In this document: in pieces, positions 35,940 through 44,384 of the stretch | Position numbering within the stretch: position 1 is the first letter of the stretch | Layout of the letters: each line of letters begins with the position of its first letter | NCBI GenBank assembly: GCA_964632485.1 | Contig: CAZWDO010000003.1 | Location: forward strand, 206,033 to 270,032 | Length of the DNA: 64,000 nucleotides | Reading direction: 5' to 3' | Origin: CAZWDO01 sp964632485 [NCBI: uncultured bacterium] | Lineage (GTDB): Bacteria; JAGOEH01 | Position numbers and translations under genes: made by a program | The notes under the pieces: model-generated | Database searches by the model: none | What the model saw: only the letters and a program-made list of their open reading frames with translations | Told to the model about the DNA's origin: nothing

Positions 35940-37460
35940 ATGCAACGAATGATTTACACAGTTATATTTTTAGGTTTTATATTAGCAATGAGCCATCGCG
36001 CATCTACGATTTTAGTGGGGCCGGGCGGAGATATACAAAGCGCGATTGATCAATCGGTATGGGGCGATACGGTTTTATTAGAAAAGGATTTCCGCATTGT
36101 TCCTTCCTTGAGATTAAAAGATGGCGTCATTTTGCGTGGAATCAGAAAAGATAGTTGTATTTTAAATTTTGGCGGGGATGATTATTTCATCAGCGTGGAA
36201 AATACCAGTCGCAATGTTATTGAAAATTTAACAATTATCAGCATAGGCGTCTTGCCGAAATCGATGGTCTATACAGATCAATGTCGGTATTTGAGTCTAA
36301 AAAACGTGGAGTTCCAGGGTGGAAATCTGTCAGTTTTCGCGAGGGGTAGTTATCTTTATATTGATAACGTTTTATTTTCCAATCGCCAGACAAATCTTGA
36401 ATTGGAACTCAGCGGCGGGATTATTCGAAATTCCCGTTTTATGAGTGATAATAGCGGATTAATTATTAAAGGAAACGTTCGCGATTCATTGATTGTTGAA
36501 AATAATCGGTTTGAAACGGGGAAATCCATTGTATATTGTGAGAATGCGGGAAATGGATTACGCTTTCTTCATAATGAATTTTCAGCGCCATCAGCGAATA
36601 TGATGATCAATGCGATCGGCAGTTCGCTGGAGCTGGCATTCAATCGAATCCTGTTACAAACTAACGCGACGGGGATAGCGCTTTCCGGTTCATCTATGGC
36701 ATATTTTCATCATAATGTTTTCCTCAGCGAGCAAAGCGGGAGCGCCATTGCGGCTGTCAACTGCGAAGCAGTTCTCTGCCATAACAATACATTTTTAAAT
36801 TTTAGCAATGTATTGGCCGGATATGAATCGTATCTTTCTTTTGTCAATAATATTTGCGCCAATACATCGCTCATTGGCGATACGGCCATCCAATTGGTGA
36901 GTTCTAAAAAAAATGTGGTTCGATATAATGATTTTTGGGGATTTGAAGCAGATGTGAGTGGAACACTTGACACAGCATTATCAGAACATAATATATTTGC
37001 TGATCCTTATTTTATCAGCCAGGATTTTTCCGATACGCTCAATTTTTTATGTCTGGATTGTCAATCCCCCTGTATAGATAGCGGGGATCCAGCATTTGAT
37101 GCTGGAAAAGAGCCGGATAATAGTATAATTGACATGGGATTTACCGGGAATACCGTGAGGGGCTGCGGTTATAAAGCCGTCTCGGTCGATGAAGATAGCA
37201 GACAGCCGGAGGAAGATTTTAAATTAGCAGTTTATCCGCTTCCAGTTGACGACCATATTACCATCCGCTGGGGGGTTGATGAATTTGCAAGAGAAGTTTC
37301 GATTTATAATTTAATAGGGGAACGTGTGGCATGTTTTCCAGTTTCACCAGGATCAGTAAATTTTAGCTTTAACTGTTCCAGGTTTCCTGCCGGGTGTTAT
37401 TTGATCAGAGTGTTATCCGGCGGAAAAGCGCTGTATGCCAGGTTTATGATTTGCCGGTAG
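35940..37460 (+). CDS. Right-handed beta-helix protein with T9SS sorting domain
   Basis: A 506-aa exported protein: signal peptide (MIYTVIFLGFILAMS), then a parallel beta-helix from about residue 25 to 390. The helix opens with ILVGPGGDIQSAIDQSVWGD and shows repeated short N-rich turns (ENLTIISIG, FHHNVFLSE, CHNNTFLNF), a common form of pectate-lyase-like or nitrous-oxidase-accessory-like surface proteins. No catalytic residues can be assigned. The C-terminus (FKLAVYPLPVDDHITIRWG to FMICR) matches a T9SS-type sorting domain. It has AGGGAGAG ahead of the start and is the last gene of the caspase-kinase-regulator operon, so it may be an output displayed on the cell surface. Confidence 0.8.
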   Translation: MQRMIYTVIFLGFILAMSHRASTILVGPGGDIQSAIDQSVWGDTVLLEKDFRIVPSLRLKDGVILRGIRKDSCILNFGGDDYFISVENTSRNVIENLTIISIGVLPKSMVYTDQCRYLSLKNVEFQGGNLSVFARGSYLYIDNVLFSNRQTNLELELSGGIIRNSRFMSDNSGLIIKGNVRDSLIVENNRFETGKSIVYCENAGNGLRFLHNEFSAPSANMMINAIGSSLELAFNRILLQTNATGIALSGSSMAYFHHNVFLSEQSGSAIAAVNCEAVLCHNNTFLNFSNVLAGYESYLSFVNNICANTSLIGDTAIQLVSSKKNVVRYNDFWGFEADVSGTLDTALSEHNIFADPYFISQDFSDTLNFLCLDCQSPCIDSGDPAFDAGKEPDNSIIDMGFTGNTVRGCGYKAVSVDEDSRQPEEDFKLAVYPLPVDDHITIRWGVDEFAREVSIYNLIGERVACFPVSPGSVNFSFNCSRFPAGCYLIRVLSGGKALYARFMICR

Positions 37461-37654
37461 CTTTGATTTGTAAAAAGAAGCATCGGTTTCCAATCTATAC
37501 TATTTTTTGTATGGTATCTCACCGGTTAAACTAAAGGCTGATTGATTAGTCCCGTGGAATGACGCGAATTGTAATATGTTATGGCCGAATGGGTCTGACT
37601 ATCCGTTTGCAGACTCATTTTAATTTGCAATGATATAAAAAGAAAGGAAAGAGA

Positions 37655-38542
37655 ATGGAGAAAAGTAATTTAATTGGCGTGATTGGCGGGAGTGGATTTT
37701 ATAAACTGGATGGTCTGAAAGTGATTGATCAAAAAGTAGTAGAGACTCCGTATGGAATGCCATCCAGCCCGTATATTATCGGGACGTATGAAGGGAAAAC
37801 CATTGCATTTCTGGCGCGGCATGGTTTGAACCATCAGTATATCCCCAGCGACGTGAACTATCAGGCAAATATATACGGATTCAAATTGTTGGGCGTGGAA
37901 GAAATTTACAGTTTCAGCGCAGTGGGTTCTTTGCAGGAGCTTTATAAGCCGGGAGATTTTGTTATAATCGATCAATTTTTTGACCGTACAAAGAAACGGT
38001 TGGACACTTTTTTCGGTGGGGGAGTGGTCGCTCATGTCGGATTTGGCCAACCTGTCTGCCCTGTGATGCGACAACGGATTTTGACCGCTTCCAAAGGGCT
38101 GGACGTTGCCGTACATGACGGCGGCGCTTATGTCTGCATGGAGGGACCAGCCTTTTCAACGCTGGCCGAGTCGCTTTTCTATCAGCGGCAGGGCTTTGCG
38201 GTGATCGGAATGACCAATCTGACAGAGGCGAAGCTGGCGCGGGAAGCGGAAATCTGTTATGCCTCGATTGCCATGGTGACAGATTACGACTGCTGGCATG
38301 AGAGCGAAGAAGCCGTCAGTGTCGAAATGGTGGTTCGCGTTCTGAAAGCCAACACCGCCCATGCGCATGGATTATTGAGCCGCCTATTGGAAATGAGTGT
38401 TGGTGGAAGAGTTGAATGCGAATGCAGGGATGCCCTGAAAAATGCGATCATGTCGGATATCAGCAAAGTATCACCGTCAGCGGTGAACCGTCTTAAAGCG
38501 ATTATTCAACGCTACCTGCCTCATGACCAGCATGGGGATTAA
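37655..38542 (+). CDS. mtnP: S-methyl-5'-thioadenosine phosphorylase
   Basis: Cleaves methylthioadenosine with phosphate to adenine and methylthioribose-1-phosphate, in methionine salvage and polyamine metabolism. Seen: GVIGGSGFYKL at the start, LARHGLNHQYIPSDVNYQAN (phosphate and substrate loop), FSAVGSLQ, YVCMEGPAFST, and GMTNLTEAKLAREAEICYAS with the family's Met-Thr-Asn and the Asp in VTDYDCW. This pattern favours MTAP over purine nucleoside phosphorylase. The length (295 aa) fits. AGGAAAGAG precedes the ATG. No other salvage genes lie nearby. The 194-base upstream region shows no recognisable SAM riboswitch. Confidence 0.9.
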   Translation: MEKSNLIGVIGGSGFYKLDGLKVIDQKVVETPYGMPSSPYIIGTYEGKTIAFLARHGLNHQYIPSDVNYQANIYGFKLLGVEEIYSFSAVGSLQELYKPGDFVIIDQFFDRTKKRLDTFFGGGVVAHVGFGQPVCPVMRQRILTASKGLDVAVHDGGAYVCMEGPAFSTLAESLFYQRQGFAVIGMTNLTEAKLAREAEICYASIAMVTDYDCWHESEEAVSVEMVVRVLKANTAHAHGLLSRLLEMSVGGRVECECRDALKNAIMSDISKVSPSAVNRLKAIIQRYLPHDQHGD

Positions 38543-38580
38543 AAAGTAACGTGTTACGGGAAAAAAGAATCCACCCATGA

Positions 38581-38757
38581 ACCCAGCGTGAAAGCCGAGT
38601 ACATCAGCCAGAGCTGAGCGACAATCCGTTTGAAATCGCGTTGAGTCTTTTGTGGAAAGATACTAAAGTACCTTTTTGGGAACAAAAAGGAGAAATTGTA
38701 GTTAAATTGATCAATTTGGGTTATAATGAAGAGGATATCTTACAACTGGAAGTTTGA
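38581..38757 (+). pseudogene. Possible gene remnant without a start codon
   Basis: An open frame of 58 codons follows an in-frame TGA and has no ATG. Its second half reads like real protein (SLLWKDTKVPFWEQKGE, then LINLGYNEEDILQLEV and stop). It could be the truncated 3' end of a lost gene, or a short gene starting at TTG 38641. I do not recognise it. Confidence 0.25.
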
Positions 38758-38812
38758 GTAGTTGTGAAAACAGTTGTTTCGGCGGCATTTTGTTGGATGA
38801 ATGAAAAAAACC

Positions 38813-38841
38813 TTGACAAATGAATTGAATTTATGTAAATT
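38813..38841 (+). promoter_or_regulatory. Sigma70 promoter of ssrA
   Basis: TTGACA (38813-38818), 17 bp spacer, TAAATT (38836-38841), about 25 bases upstream of the mature tmRNA 5' end. Confidence 0.6.
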
Positions 38842-38865
38842 GGTAACAGGAGTGAAGTAGATTTT

Positions 38866-39214
38866 GGGGGCGAACATGGTTTCGACGGGGAAAAAGAAGT
38901 GCCGGTTGCATACCGAGGACCCTGAGGCCTCGTAAAAAACAGGGAACAAGTTAGCTGCGAACGATTACTCGTACGCCATGGCTGCCTAATTCGCGGCCTC
39001 CCTATTTGCTTTCTCCCCTGATGGGAAGTGAATCGGGTCGATTAGTCAGGGTGCTGCGCAGCCCGAGTCTGAGGGTCAGGCCTAAGAACAAACAGACTGG
39101 TCAGCAGTGACGTTGGCTTTCTCTCTTACTGCTGATGAGATTAAAAGAAAGCTATGTATGTAGACGCTGGTATGGAAGATTCTTCGGACGTGGGTTCGAC
39201 TCCCACCGCCTCCA
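38866..39214 (+). ncRNA. ssrA: Transfer-messenger RNA
   Basis: Rescues stalled ribosomes by trans-translation. The 5' end GGGGGCGAACATGGTTTCGAC pairs as GGGGGCG with CGCCTCC at the 3' end. The 3' half has the T-arm GGTTCGACTCCC. The resume codon GCG begins the tag frame encoding ANDYSYAMAA and TAA. Discriminator A is at 39214; CCA is not encoded and must be added after transcription. The length of about 349 nt is normal. The tag keeps the AND start and AA end but replaces the usual ENYAL core. A Rho-independent terminator follows directly. Confidence 0.95.
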
Positions 39215-39219
39215 TTCGC

Positions 39220-39255
39220 AAAAAAGCCCGGATTAACGTTATTCCGGGCTTTTTT
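39220..39255 (+). terminator. Intrinsic terminator of ssrA
   Basis: GCCCGGA (39226-39232) pairs with TCCGGGC (39243-39249), flanked by six A and followed by six T, allowing a longer A-T extended stem. Confidence 0.9.
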
Positions 39256-39277
39256 ACTTATAGGAGGAGAGCTTATT

Positions 39278-40510
39278 ATGAAAATTCTGCACACATCCGA
39301 TTGGCATTTGGGACGAAGTCTCAACGGCCGCAAACGTTATGAGGAGCAAGAGGCGTTCCTTGACTGGTTGGCTGAAACCATTGATCGTGAAGGGATCGAT
39401 GCATTATTGGTGGCTGGCGATCTTTTTGACGCCAGTACTCCCAGCAACCGCGCTCAGGAACTCTATTACCGTTTTATGTGCCGAGTGGCGTCCTCGCCCT
39501 GTCGGCATGTGGTCGTTATTGGCGGCAACCATGATTCACCCTCCTTTCTTGACGCGCCCAAAGAATTGCTCAAGTCGCTGAATGTTCACGTTGTCGGCAG
39601 CATTACTGATAATCCAGACGATGAGGTGATCGCGCTCGCCGATGCGCGGGGAGCTACTGAATTGGTCGTATGCGCCGTGCCTTACCTGCGTGATCGTGAT
39701 ATCCGCTCAGCGGAAGCAGGTGAGAGTATAGAGGACAAGGAACGCAAGCTGGTCGAGGGAATTCGCAATCATTATGCAGAAGTCACGCGTTCGGCGGAAT
39801 CTAAGCGCGCCGAAGCGGGCGGCAATATCCCGCTGGTCGCCATGGGGCATCTGTTCACCGCTGGTGGGTTGACCGTCGCTGAGGACGGCGTGCGTGAACT
39901 CTATGTAGGATCGTTGGCCCATGTCCGCGCTGACAATCTGCCCGCCAGTCCTGATTATTTCGCATTGGGCCATCTTCATGTTCCGCAAACTGTCGGCGGG
40001 TCTGATTATATCCGCTATTCCGGATCGCCCATTCCCATGGGATTTGGCGAAATCAATCATGCCAAAAGCGTGGTCATCGTGGATTTTTCGGATGGAATTC
40101 CGCCGCGGATATCGGAGATTCCCGCGCCGCTGTTTCAGCGAATGGAACGTGTTCGCGGAGATTGGTCTCAAATTGAGGCCCGACTTCGGGAACTGGCCGC
40201 CGCCGGAGTCTCGATCTGGCTGGAAGTAGTTTATGAAAGCGACGAAATCATGGGCGATCTGCGCCAACGCGTGATGGAACGGGTCGAGAATACCTGTCTC
40301 GAAGCGCTGAACGTAAAAAATCCCCGCGCCATTGAAAAAGCCCTGGAACAATCCCAGTGCCATGAATCCCTCGAGGAATTAGATGAGTACCAGGTGTTCG
40401 AACGTCTGCTATCGTCCCGGAAGGCGCCGGAAGAGCAGAGATCGGCATTGATTCATACCTATCGCGAAGCGGTTCAGTCGCTTTACGACGATGATGCGAA
40501 TGCGGAATAG
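39278..40510 (+). CDS. sbcD: Nuclease SbcCD subunit D
   Basis: A 410-aa Mre11-type phosphoesterase that, with SbcC, trims DNA hairpins and protein-blocked double-strand ends. Seen in order: ILHTSDWHLGR (metal-binding Asp and His), LLVAGDLFD, VIGGNHDSP, VAMGHLF and LGHLHVPQ, the full set of calcineurin-type metal motifs. The C-terminal capping domain follows. GGAGGAG precedes the start. The sbcC gene starts nine bases after the stop, a normal arrangement for this complex. The pair sits right after the tmRNA terminator; no promoter was identified with certainty. Confidence 0.96.
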   Translation: MKILHTSDWHLGRSLNGRKRYEEQEAFLDWLAETIDREGIDALLVAGDLFDASTPSNRAQELYYRFMCRVASSPCRHVVVIGGNHDSPSFLDAPKELLKSLNVHVVGSITDNPDDEVIALADARGATELVVCAVPYLRDRDIRSAEAGESIEDKERKLVEGIRNHYAEVTRSAESKRAEAGGNIPLVAMGHLFTAGGLTVAEDGVRELYVGSLAHVRADNLPASPDYFALGHLHVPQTVGGSDYIRYSGSPIPMGFGEINHAKSVVIVDFSDGIPPRISEIPAPLFQRMERVRGDWSQIEARLRELAAAGVSIWLEVVYESDEIMGDLRQRVMERVENTCLEALNVKNPRAIEKALEQSQCHESLEELDEYQVFERLLSSRKAPEEQRSALIHTYREAVQSLYDDDANAE

Positions 40511-40519
40511 GAGGATTTG

Positions 40520-43500
40520 ATGCGAATATTGCATATTCGATTCAGGAATTTAAATTCATTGGTTGGGGAATGGTGTATCGATCTGACCCATCCCGAGATT
40601 GTTTCAAATGGGATTTTTGCGATCGTGGGTCCCACGGGTTCCGGAAAAACGACGATACTCGACGCCATCTGCCTGGCGCTTTATGGCTGCACTCCTCGCT
40701 TGGGGAAAATCAGTTCCAGTGATAATGAAATTATGTCCCGTCAAACCGTTGAGTGTTATGCCGAAGTAACTTTCGAGACCCAGAAAGGGCGCTATCGCTG
40801 TCACTGGAGCCAGCATCTGGCGCGACGAAAACTCTCGGGTCCCTTGCAACAGCCTCGGCATGAACTGGCCGATGCCAGTGTTGAACCCGCGAGGGTTTTG
40901 GCCAACGGCAGTGAAGTGGTCAAGTGCGTCGAGGAAGCGACGGGCATGGACTTCGGACGTTTCACCCGTTCCATGCTGCTCGCTCAGGGCAATTTCGCCG
41001 CTTTTCTGCAATCGAAAAGCGATGATCGTTCCGCTCTGTTGGAAGAGATTACCGGTACAGATATATACAGCCGCATTTCACTGCGTGTTCATGACCGGCG
41101 CAAGGCGGAACGCGATAAACTGGACCTAATGAATGATAAAGCGGAAGAGATTGAACTGCTCTCTTCCGAAGATGAACGGCAACTGGCGGCGGCCTTGGAA
41201 ATTGATGCTAAACGGGAACAGGAACTCAACGCTGAAATCGGACTCAGGAATCAGGCGATTGTGTGGCTTGATGGCATGGTGCGTTTGGAAGAGGAGCTGA
41301 TAAAGATCGATGAATTGCAAGGGGCTTGGGAAACGCGCATGGCAGCGTTCGCTCCGGAACGGGAACGACTCCGGCTTGCCCGGTTGGCGGGGGAACTCGA
41401 GATTGATTTTAAAAATTTAAGCCGTAGTCGCCGGGAATTTGAAGAAATCCGGCGCCAACTGGATGAAAAACAATCCTCTCTGCCGAAGGTTGAAGCGGAC
41501 GTTTTTCTGGCTGATGATGCGATGAAAGCGGCGAACGATCGCCTGAATGCCGCTAAACTGGAACGTCAAAACATGAAACCGGTTATCGATAAAGCTCGTG
41601 AGTTGGATACGAAGATTGTCGAAAAGGAAGTTCCGATTCGTACGCAAAGAGACGATTTCCATAGGAGTGAATCCGAGCTGGGGCGGATGACTGAGCAGCG
41701 GGATGAGATCGCCTCGCAGCTCGGGCGAAGCAGCCATACCTTTGATCAGTTGCTGCAATGGCAGGAGCGAAATTCGGCAGATGAGCGCTTGATCAAACAG
41801 CTTAGCGCGATTGAAAATCGTTTTGACGCCCTACGGGAGTCTCATCATCGCTACCGCAATAGCCTGCAAGAATCAGGGAACGCCGAAAAGCAATTGCAAG
41901 CCGAGACTTGGCTTATGCAAAAAGCGCAGGAAAAACTGAAGCGCCGCCAGGAGGAACTGGAACGAATTCAGCAGGAGCTGTCCGTTGGGGAAAGAGAATG
42001 TAAACTCTTACTTGGCGATCAGGTGTTAGCCGGATGGCGGAACCGGCAAATACGATTGATTGAGCGCAAGGAATTACTCAATCGCCTCGGAGAGGCATTG
42101 CGGCGCGTCGGTGAGTCGGAAGCTGTTATCGAGAAATCGGAAGGCCGGGACCGGGGAAGTCAGACGCAGTATGACGAATTGAATACTCGCTTGGCCGGTT
42201 TGATGGAAAAACGCCCGACGTTGGAATCGGAAGTTGAACTGCTGGAAAATCAATTGCTTCTGCTCAAACGGATTGAGGATTATGAGACTGCCCGCCACCA
42301 GTTAATGGACGGAGAGCCCTGCCCTTTGTGCGGCGCAAGGCAACATCCCTTCGCCCAGGGCAATATCCCTGTTCCCGATGCCACGCGCCAGCGTCTGGAT
42401 GCCGCGCGCGGTGAGTTGAAATCGGTTAGCGACGCGCTATCCAAGCTCCGAATCCGACTGGCGCAACTTGATCAGGAGCTGAAACATGAAGAAGCGAAAC
42501 GCCGGGAACATCGCGAACGCATAGCAGCCGCTCGCGCGAATATAGCCGAAATATGCGAACAAGTGCCGGATGAACTGAATGTGAGCGCAGGAGATCCCGA
42601 TTTGTCCTCGAATATTGAGCGCTTGCGGAACGAAAATCAGCAGGAGTGGAATCAAGTATCAAAAATTGTCGAATCCGCTGAAAGCCTCGAAACTCAATTG
42701 CAAACTCTTCATCAATCCCTGCTGAAAACAGGAAAGGCGGTCGGGCAGGCCGAACGCGAAATGGGGGACGCTATGCATCGACGGAATTTGACAGATCAGT
42801 CCCTCTCACGTCTGAAAAGCGAAATGGAAACGCTAGGCCTCCGTAATGAAGAAACTCTCACCGCGTTGAACCGGGAAGTGGAGTTTTTCGGGATAAAGGA
42901 CTTAACGATCGATAGACTGGATTCTGTGAAAACTGCGCTGAAAGAGCGATGCGAACAGTGGCAGGTTAAGAGTCGGGAACGGGACGACCTTGAGAGAAAG
43001 ATCGCCAAGTTGGAAAACTCGGCGGTTGCGTTATCGGAAAGCATGGAAAAAACAGAAACGGAACTGAACGCTAAACGGCGGCAATTGGAAATTCTGGAAC
43101 GTGAACAGGAGGAGTTGCATCGGGAACGGTGGGACCTCTTTGGCGACAAGCGCCCCTTTGATGAGGAAATGCGCCTGGATGCGGCTATTGCTTCTGCGGA
43201 AGATGACTCTGATAAAATCCGAGATCGACTTTCCAAAGCGCGCGAGTGGCTTGGCGGGGTGCGCGCCGCTATGGAACAGTTGACGATACGCTTGCGTGAA
43301 CGGGAGGCGCAGGTAGAGTCAGAAACTGGGCAATTCCGGAAACGGTTGGAGGAAAAAGGATTCGTCAATGAGGAAGGTTATCTGGGCGTTTGTTTGACGG
43401 CCGTTGAACGGGGGAATCTCGAACAGCGCGAGCGGATCCTGGCCGATGAGAATCTCGAATTGTCGTCCCGACGGCGCGAGAAATCGGATCAGTTGGACTT

Positions 43501-44224
43501 GGAACGCCGGAAGCGGATCACGGAAGAGGAGTACACAGCGCTCCGGGAAGCGATAGTTATGCTAGGCGATGAGCAACGGCAAGCGCAGCAGCGGATCGGC
43601 GCTGTCCGCCAGCGGCTCGCTGAAAATGAAGGCAGAAAACAGCGCTGGCAGGAACAGATGGATGCGATTACCGCGCAACGGTTAGAATGCGCGCGGTGGG
43701 ACGAGTTGCATGCGCTGATCGGTTCGTCCGATGGCAAGAAATACCGCAATTTCGCCCAGGGGCTGACGTTCCAGGTCATGGTCAATCACGCCAATGATCA
43801 ATTGCAGAAAATGAGCGATCGCTATTTGTTGACCAGGGATAGAGGGGAACCATTGGAATTGAAAGTGATGGATGCCTATCAGGCCGGAGAGGAGCGTTCC
43901 ACCCGTAATCTCTCGGGTGGTGAAAGTTTTATTGTTAGTCTGGCCTTGGCCCTGGGGCTTTCCCGCATGGTGAGCCGCAATGTGCGGGTCGATTCGCTGT
44001 TTCTGGACGAGGGTTTCGGTACGTTGGACCCGGAAGCGTTGGATATGGCCCTCAACACACTCTCCAATTTGCAACAGGATGGTAAGCTGATCGGGATCAT
44101 CTCCCATGTGGGGGCCATGCGCGACCGGATATCCGCCAGGATTCAGGTTAAACCGGTTTCCGGCGGGTGGAGTCTTTTGGAGGGCGCGTGTATTTCTCGT
44201 CCGAGTCAAGCTTCGAAAACGTAA
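40520..44224 (+). CDS. sbcC: Nuclease SbcCD subunit C (ATPase)
   Basis: A 1234-aa Rad50-like SMC ATPase that forms the gate of the SbcCD nuclease. Seen: N-terminal Walker A AIVGPTGSGKTTILDAI; long heptad-rich coiled coils on both sides of a zinc hook GEPCPLCGARQHP near residue 600; C-terminal ABC signature NLSGGESFIVSLALAL; and Walker B DSLFLDEGFGTLD. ATG 40520 with GGAGG five bases ahead is preferred over the TTG three bases earlier. The length is within the range for SbcC (1000-1250 aa). Downstream is a palindromic repeat and a convergent gene. Confidence 0.96.
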   Translation: MRILHIRFRNLNSLVGEWCIDLTHPEIVSNGIFAIVGPTGSGKTTILDAICLALYGCTPRLGKISSSDNEIMSRQTVECYAEVTFETQKGRYRCHWSQHLARRKLSGPLQQPRHELADASVEPARVLANGSEVVKCVEEATGMDFGRFTRSMLLAQGNFAAFLQSKSDDRSALLEEITGTDIYSRISLRVHDRRKAERDKLDLMNDKAEEIELLSSEDERQLAAALEIDAKREQELNAEIGLRNQAIVWLDGMVRLEEELIKIDELQGAWETRMAAFAPERERLRLARLAGELEIDFKNLSRSRREFEEIRRQLDEKQSSLPKVEADVFLADDAMKAANDRLNAAKLERQNMKPVIDKARELDTKIVEKEVPIRTQRDDFHRSESELGRMTEQRDEIASQLGRSSHTFDQLLQWQERNSADERLIKQLSAIENRFDALRESHHRYRNSLQESGNAEKQLQAETWLMQKAQEKLKRRQEELERIQQELSVGERECKLLLGDQVLAGWRNRQIRLIERKELLNRLGEALRRVGESEAVIEKSEGRDRGSQTQYDELNTRLAGLMEKRPTLESEVELLENQLLLLKRIEDYETARHQLMDGEPCPLCGARQHPFAQGNIPVPDATRQRLDAARGELKSVSDALSKLRIRLAQLDQELKHEEAKRREHRERIAAARANIAEICEQVPDELNVSAGDPDLSSNIERLRNENQQEWNQVSKIVESAESLETQLQTLHQSLLKTGKAVGQAEREMGDAMHRRNLTDQSLSRLKSEMETLGLRNEETLTALNREVEFFGIKDLTIDRLDSVKTALKERCEQWQVKSRERDDLERKIAKLENSAVALSESMEKTETELNAKRRQLEILEREQEELHRERWDLFGDKRPFDEEMRLDAAIASAEDDSDKIRDRLSKAREWLGGVRAAMEQLTIRLREREAQVESETGQFRKRLEEKGFVNEEGYLGVCLTAVERGNLEQRERILADENLELSSRRREKSDQLDLERRKRITEEEYTALREAIVMLGDEQRQAQQRIGAVRQRLAENEGRKQRWQEQMDAITAQRLECARWDELHALIGSSDGKKYRNFAQGLTFQVMVNHANDQLQKMSDRYLLTRDRGEPLELKVMDAYQAGEERSTRNLSGGESFIVSLALALGLSRMVSRNVRVDSLFLDEGFGTLDPEALDMALNTLSNLQQDGKLIGIISHVGAMRDRISARIQVKPVSGGWSLLEGACISRPSQASKT

Positions 44225-44310
44225 AAATAATTCCGATCTCAGTGTCATGCCGTTCGCGCCGGGTTGCGGCATCTATCTTTGATAAGATGTTTCCTCTGCT
44301 TGCGAAGGAA

Positions 44311-44360
44311 TCCCCTCACCCTGCCCTCTCCCCAATGGGGCGAGGAGATAAGAGGGGGCG
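44311..44360. repeat. Intergenic palindromic repeat of the CCCTCTCCCC family
   Basis: CCTCTCCCC (44325-44333), AATG, GGGGCGAGG... the stem arms are 44325-44333 and 44337-44345 with one mismatch. This is the widespread bacterial repeat whose chance translations read SPHPALSPMGRG. It differs from the CCGGG family at 24.6 and 26.9 kb. Confidence 0.7.
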
Positions 44361-44384
44361 CGGGAATGACAGGAATGACGGGGA

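Larger units (their letters stand above)
38543..38865. other. Intergenic region between mtnP and tmRNA
   Basis: It holds a 12-bp palindrome GTAACGTGTTAC just after mtnP, a start-less reading frame (38581-38757) that looks protein-like, and the ssrA promoter at its right end. Confidence 0.5.

Noticed and set aside
37461-37654. Possible SAM riboswitch before mtnP
   Set aside because: Only small inverted repeats (GTCTG/CAGAC) are present and no conserved riboswitch core could be recognised.
39154-39342. Frame running through the tmRNA 3' end and its terminator
   Set aside because: It crosses the T-arm and terminator of ssrA and the start of sbcD; clearly non-coding.
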